Assembly (NCBI GenBank): GCA_902729315.2
Contig: LR746272.1
Location: 9,418,327 to 9,482,326, forward strand
Direction of reading: 5' to 3'
DNA: 64,000 nucleotides
Source of the DNA: Spirodela intermedia
Taxonomy: Eukaryota > Streptophyta > Magnoliopsida > Alismatales > Araceae
The position numbers were made by a program, and so were the translations under genes. The notes under the pieces are model-generated. The model worked only from the letters and a program-made list of their open reading frames with translations, was not told the origin of the DNA and ran no database searches. This document shows, in pieces, positions 60,373 to 64,000 of the stretch (positions are counted from its first letter, which is position 1; the number at the start of each line of letters is the position of its first letter).

Positions 60373-63300
60373 GATCGGGAGGAGAAAGGTGCTCTCCGGC
60401 GCGGTGAGACGGTAGCCGGCGGTGGAGCCCGGTGCTTTCGCCAGGGAGAGAACCAGGGAGAACTGTGACGCCCCACCGCCTGACAAAATCCTCTTTTGTT
60501 TGAATACGCTAGCTCAGCAGGATAGCGCCTCTCCATCGCCAAAGAGCCATCCATCATCCGACGGCGCTGCCGTCAGAATCCCCGGGACGAAATTGGTACG
60601 GGTTTTCGGACAAGACGCCTTTCGGGATTGCTCAAACATATTTTCGCAAAATATATTCTTAAAAAGCTTTGGTTTTTCTAAAAAAATTGAGATTAAACCC
60701 AAAAAAATTTGTCCGATTCAACATGATGATTTTTTTCCCTATCGCCCCCTTAAATTATGACGTTGTAGGCGATAAACCCCTTAAATTTTTATTTTTTTGG
60801 AATTGTCGGGAGCTGGGGAGATGAAGCCACCTCGAACGTGAAATTCGATGAATAGTATTGAACGCCGATGTGGGAATTGTCAGAGTACATATTCCACGCT
60901 CGGTCAAGGACCGAGCGAGAAACATTAAGACTCATCAAATAGTCAACGTCTCAATCGTCACATGCATATTTCCCACCAGCCCGCGATCGACGCCACCGAA
61001 TCCAGCGGTGACTACGGTTCAGCTCGATCTTAGGAAGAACCATAGAGCCCAAATTTCGTCTCCTATGCTTCGATAAATAACTAAATAAATAAGAAATAAA
61101 GATTCCTCTCCGGGGGGGGGGAGGGTGGACTAGCTGACGGGCTAGCACCCCTACTAATGGGCCTGATATCGACGGTCCACAGTTTGGGCCAAGCTTGGGC
61201 CCACGACGATGATGACGACCTCCGTGGCTTGTCTTGGTCTCTCGTGACCGGCTCCTGCTGGGCTCACCGACGACAGGCCCACGCCGAGCCCCGACCGCTA
61301 CAACCCGCTAGCGGTCAGGCCCCACGCCCCCCATCCGCGTCGCGCATTAGGCGCGGCGTCGCTTTTGATGCCCAACCGGGCGACGCCGACGTGGCCGGCG
61401 TGTCGGTCCAGCCGCCTATCCATCGTCGCCGTCCCCATCGTCCACTCCCCGATTAGGATAGTAAACACGCGCGGAATCTCCTCTTTGTTAAAGTTAATAC
61501 GTGGTTAATGACTCCCGAGAGCACCACCAATCTACCGTCCTGACCGGTAGCTGGGCGAGTAAGAGAAAGAGAGAGAGAGAGATTGGTGCCCGTGGCAGGA
61601 GCAGCCGTCGCTCCCCACATCACCGTACACGTGCGAGAGGGGGAGGGGGGAGGTGTCCAGAGTCAGTCGGACAGGATCAAGCAGGAGTGACCGATGTGAC
61701 GGGGAGGTCGATGGCCGGATGAACCGTTCCCACGTGGGTCGCCCTCCACCCGAAGCCCGCTCGCCGGCGTGTGACCGAGAAGAAGATCCACGTCAACACA
61801 CCGGTCGATTCCGCCCCGTCGCGCACGACCGGGAAAGCGGGCGCGCTCGATATAATAATTACTTTAAATAAAAGAAAAATGGGGAGGACCACCCGTCCGG
61901 GGCTACAGTGGTGAGTCGAAGGGTACCGTACGGGCCCTTCGCCTATTCTTAGTTACGATAAATAAAAAATGTCCTGAGGCAAACGGCTGCGCGGCATCCG
62001 GTGGCGGAGGAGGAGCGTTATACTGGTTTCATCCTGTCACGGAATCGGTCGCCTCTCATTCCGAATCTGGAGGGAGGCCAGACGACGAAGATTGACCGGA
62101 CCGGGCGCCACCCGTCCGGGCATTCGGGAAATCTGATTTTCGAGGCAGAATTTTCGGAAAAATGAGGAAAATGGCGGTTTATGACTGCCAATTTAATGCT
62201 CGTATGGGGAAAATAGCGGATGCCTGCGCCGCCGCCGTCGATGAAAAGTGACGTCATCGCGCGCGGGGGTTTTGTCGCCCTCCGATTCAGGGTCCACCTC
62301 TTCCTTTGTCAGTAGACCATCCCCGCCTACGCCGCGTCTGGTCTATTCCAGCCCAGCATACATACATCATTTATCCTCTCTCTCTATCTCTAGGTCGATG
62401 CGTCGTGCCACGTGGGAAGTGGGCCAATTCCCCTCCGACATGCGGCGGGGGCAGCGCGCCCCGCCCGCCGTCCTTCAAGACCGAGGGGATTTCTTGCGGC
62501 CCTTTGCGGACCGTCCGATGAAAGAGGGGAGGTGGAGGATGCACGGCCATGATGGCCCGGTGGGGGACGGGCCGAAGGGGGGGACATGGCGGCCCACCGG
62601 GTAACTAAGAATCTGGCAGGCTGGCATGCGAACCGAGACGAGAGGTACCCGTCCGATCCCCCCTACTCCGAGCCTCAGGGGACGGCTAAGATGGACTCCC
62701 CCAGCTGAACTTGTCCCCACCAGTTATGGCATACTCGTAATTGACGGCTCAAGCTGCCTCAGCCCCTCTCTCTCTCATCCTTTCCTTTCCCATTTTAATA
62801 TCGACGAGCGTAATAAAACGTCGACGTTGAGCTCTGTTCGTCACCTAACCTGCCTTCGTCTGGTCAAATTATTTGCCAGAGGGGGGGGGGGTCGCTGGGG
62901 GGAGCCAACAGCCGGGCGGTGGGGGACACAGGCGGGGGGCGTTTATTTCGCGACGGCGGCGGCGACTGCGAGGCTCTGCGGCGCCGTTCGGCGTTCGTCC
63001 CAGCGCCACCGGCCGTCTTGCTCAGAGCGCGCCGACTGAGGCGCCGCCCGTGGCATGCACCACGCTGCCAGGGGGAGGACGGCGGCTGTGCAGAGGCGAG
63101 GAGGAGGCACCTCCCATCCCTTGTTGCGCCCACTCCACTGTGCGCTCTGCGTCCCCGTCGTACGACAACAACTCCATCTCCCTGGGTTAACGTAACCGCA
63201 GTTAGCAGGCCTCGTGTTACCTGCGACGGGAGCGAGGGGACTGGTCCGAAGGGGCGGGGGCACAGAGCGCAATAACAGAGCCGCAAGGACGCGACTTAGG

Positions 63301-63679
63301 GATTGGTCACCGGCCCTTTCTCCTCTCTCGCTCTCTCTTCTTCTTTCTTCGCCGTAGGGGAGAAGAACCGGGGGGTTTCGTCTGGGGGGGGATATTGCAT
63401 TGAGGAAGGCAGAGACGTTTTCCGGGCGAGAAGCGGGTTCAGCGACGGGAGGAGGTGGGGGATGGTGTTCAGAATGGAGATTGACGTCTGATGGGTCGGG
63501 TATTCCGTGTGAAATCTCGCCGTTTCCTATTTTTGCTGCCACCTTTGATTCAGCATGCTTCCGTCGATCAAGTGGAGTGAAAAATTGAGGAGGGAGTGAG
63601 CCTGTTGGTTCTAACGTCCAGTGGTCGGTGTTATCGCAATCGGGCCCCTTCATCTCCGCCAGCAGAGGAGGCGGCTCCC
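60373..63679. other. Divergent intergenic region between CslG-like and ARF genes
   Basis: About 3.3 kb between the CslG start (minus) and the ARF start (plus). AT-rich at 60.6-60.85 kb, then GC-rich. It carries a perfect CCCACGTGGG palindrome at 61729-61738, another CACGTG at 62409-62414, and G-runs near 61110 and 62881. The last kilobase is very GC-rich and probably includes a long ARF leader. Many open frames on both strands reflect GC content only. Confidence 0.55.
61729..61738. promoter_or_regulatory. Ten-base palindromic G-box CCCACGTGGG
   Basis: Perfect inverted repeat around the CACGTG core in the CslG-ARF intergenic region; a second CACGTG lies 0.7 kb to the right at 62409-62414. These are candidate bZIP/bHLH sites. 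Which of the two genes they serve, if any, is unknown. Confidence 0.4.
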
Positions 63680-63954
63680 ATGGCTTACGGATCGGTGGCG
63701 CCGGCTAGCATACCTAGTGAAAAGCCAGCCCCAGGTCAGCGATGGCTTGCTTTCCCCGCGCCATGGTCTGGTCAGGAGAAGCTTTCCCAGGATTGCTTGA
63801 TCAATCATTGCCTCTGGTTGTAGGATTTAGCTGCGGTTCCGGAGGTGAAGATGAACTGTACGGTGAGCTATGGAGGGCCTGCGCCGGACCGCTTGTGGAG
63901 GTGCCGCGGCTCGGAAGCAGAGTCTACTACTTCCCTCAAGGGCACATGGAGCAG
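63680..63954 (+). CDS. ARF: Auxin response factor, N-terminal two exons (partial at window edge)
   Basis: Start of an ARF transcription factor, which binds TGTCTC-type auxin response elements. Exon 1 is 63680-63734 (18 codons plus one base, [19 protein letters not shown] with the joined codon). Exon 2 is 63824-63954, ending at a good donor after HMEQ. They join in frame across an 89-bp intron. The diagnostic N-terminal block is clear: [20 protein letters not shown], then [16 protein letters not shown], which precedes the B3 domain in all ARFs. B3, middle region and PB1 lie outside the window, so activator or repressor class cannot be judged. Position beside the aspartyl protease/UVSSA/EMB1703 block suggests, by recalled Arabidopsis gene order, the ARF18 (At3g61830) lineage. 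Confidence 0.93.
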
Positions 63955-64000
63955 GTGAGTCTTCCCCGATGTTTGTTCAATTTTCCGCCGCAGGTCTTTT

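Noticed and set aside
61157-63653. Multiple open frames up to 236 codons before the ARF
   Set aside because: Very GC-rich DNA with overlapping frames on both strands, Pro/Arg/Gly-rich, no recognisable domain; likely promoter and leader.
1-64000. CRISPR arrays, rRNA genes, bacterial operons, complete tRNA genes
   Set aside because: None seen; the window is plant nuclear DNA and repeats are microsatellites or LTR elements.

Overview
This is nuclear DNA of a flowering plant. Every recognisable gene belongs to an angiosperm family: plastid starch synthase, auxin response factor, jasmonate-type bHLH, DREB/ERF, DCD/NRP, PADRE/DUF4228, a cellulose-synthase-like gene, a KELP coactivator and a plant UVSSA. 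Introns are GT-AG, intergenic DNA is AT-rich with long (GA)n/(CT)n tracts, and plant LTR retrotransposons with initiator-tRNA-Met-type primer sites are present. The intronless genes are strongly GC-rich. The CslG/J/M-type gene argues against a grass. The species cannot be named from sequence alone.

Layout. 1-18.2 kb is gene-rich: EMB1703-like (-, running off the left edge), UVSSA-like (-), an intronless aspartyl protease (-), a small putative plastid protein with tiny exons (+, tentative), the coactivator KELP (+) and a PADRE/DUF4228 gene (-). 18.8-35.1 kb is a 16-kb AT-rich repeat island. It holds two head-to-head LTR/primer-site relics, purine and pyrimidine strand-asymmetric tracts, one decayed Ty1/copia element with both LTRs and a 5-bp target duplication, and a Ty3/gypsy relic. 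36.8-64 kb is gene-rich again: an intronless bHLH13/JAM-like gene (-) diverging from a 15-exon soluble starch synthase I (+), a DCD-domain N-rich protein (-) convergent with it, an ERF023-like DREB factor (+), a CslG-type glycosyltransferase (-), and the first two exons of an ARF (+) running off the right edge.

The genes do not form one pathway. Gene order resembles, from memory, two duplicated Arabidopsis segments: At3g61780-At3g61830 (EMB1703, ENTH/VHS-UVSSA, aspartyl protease, ARF18) and At1g01250-At1g01300 (ERF023, bHLH13, aspartyl protease). The window therefore looks like an unduplicated version of that ancestral block, interrupted by a transposon island. Exon coordinates were derived by hand from splice consensus, reading-frame continuity and family similarity. 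The most checkable local oddity is a perfect 149-bp tandem duplication inside the starch synthase gene that copies most of exon 10 plus its splice donor. I found no evidence of a previously undescribed system.
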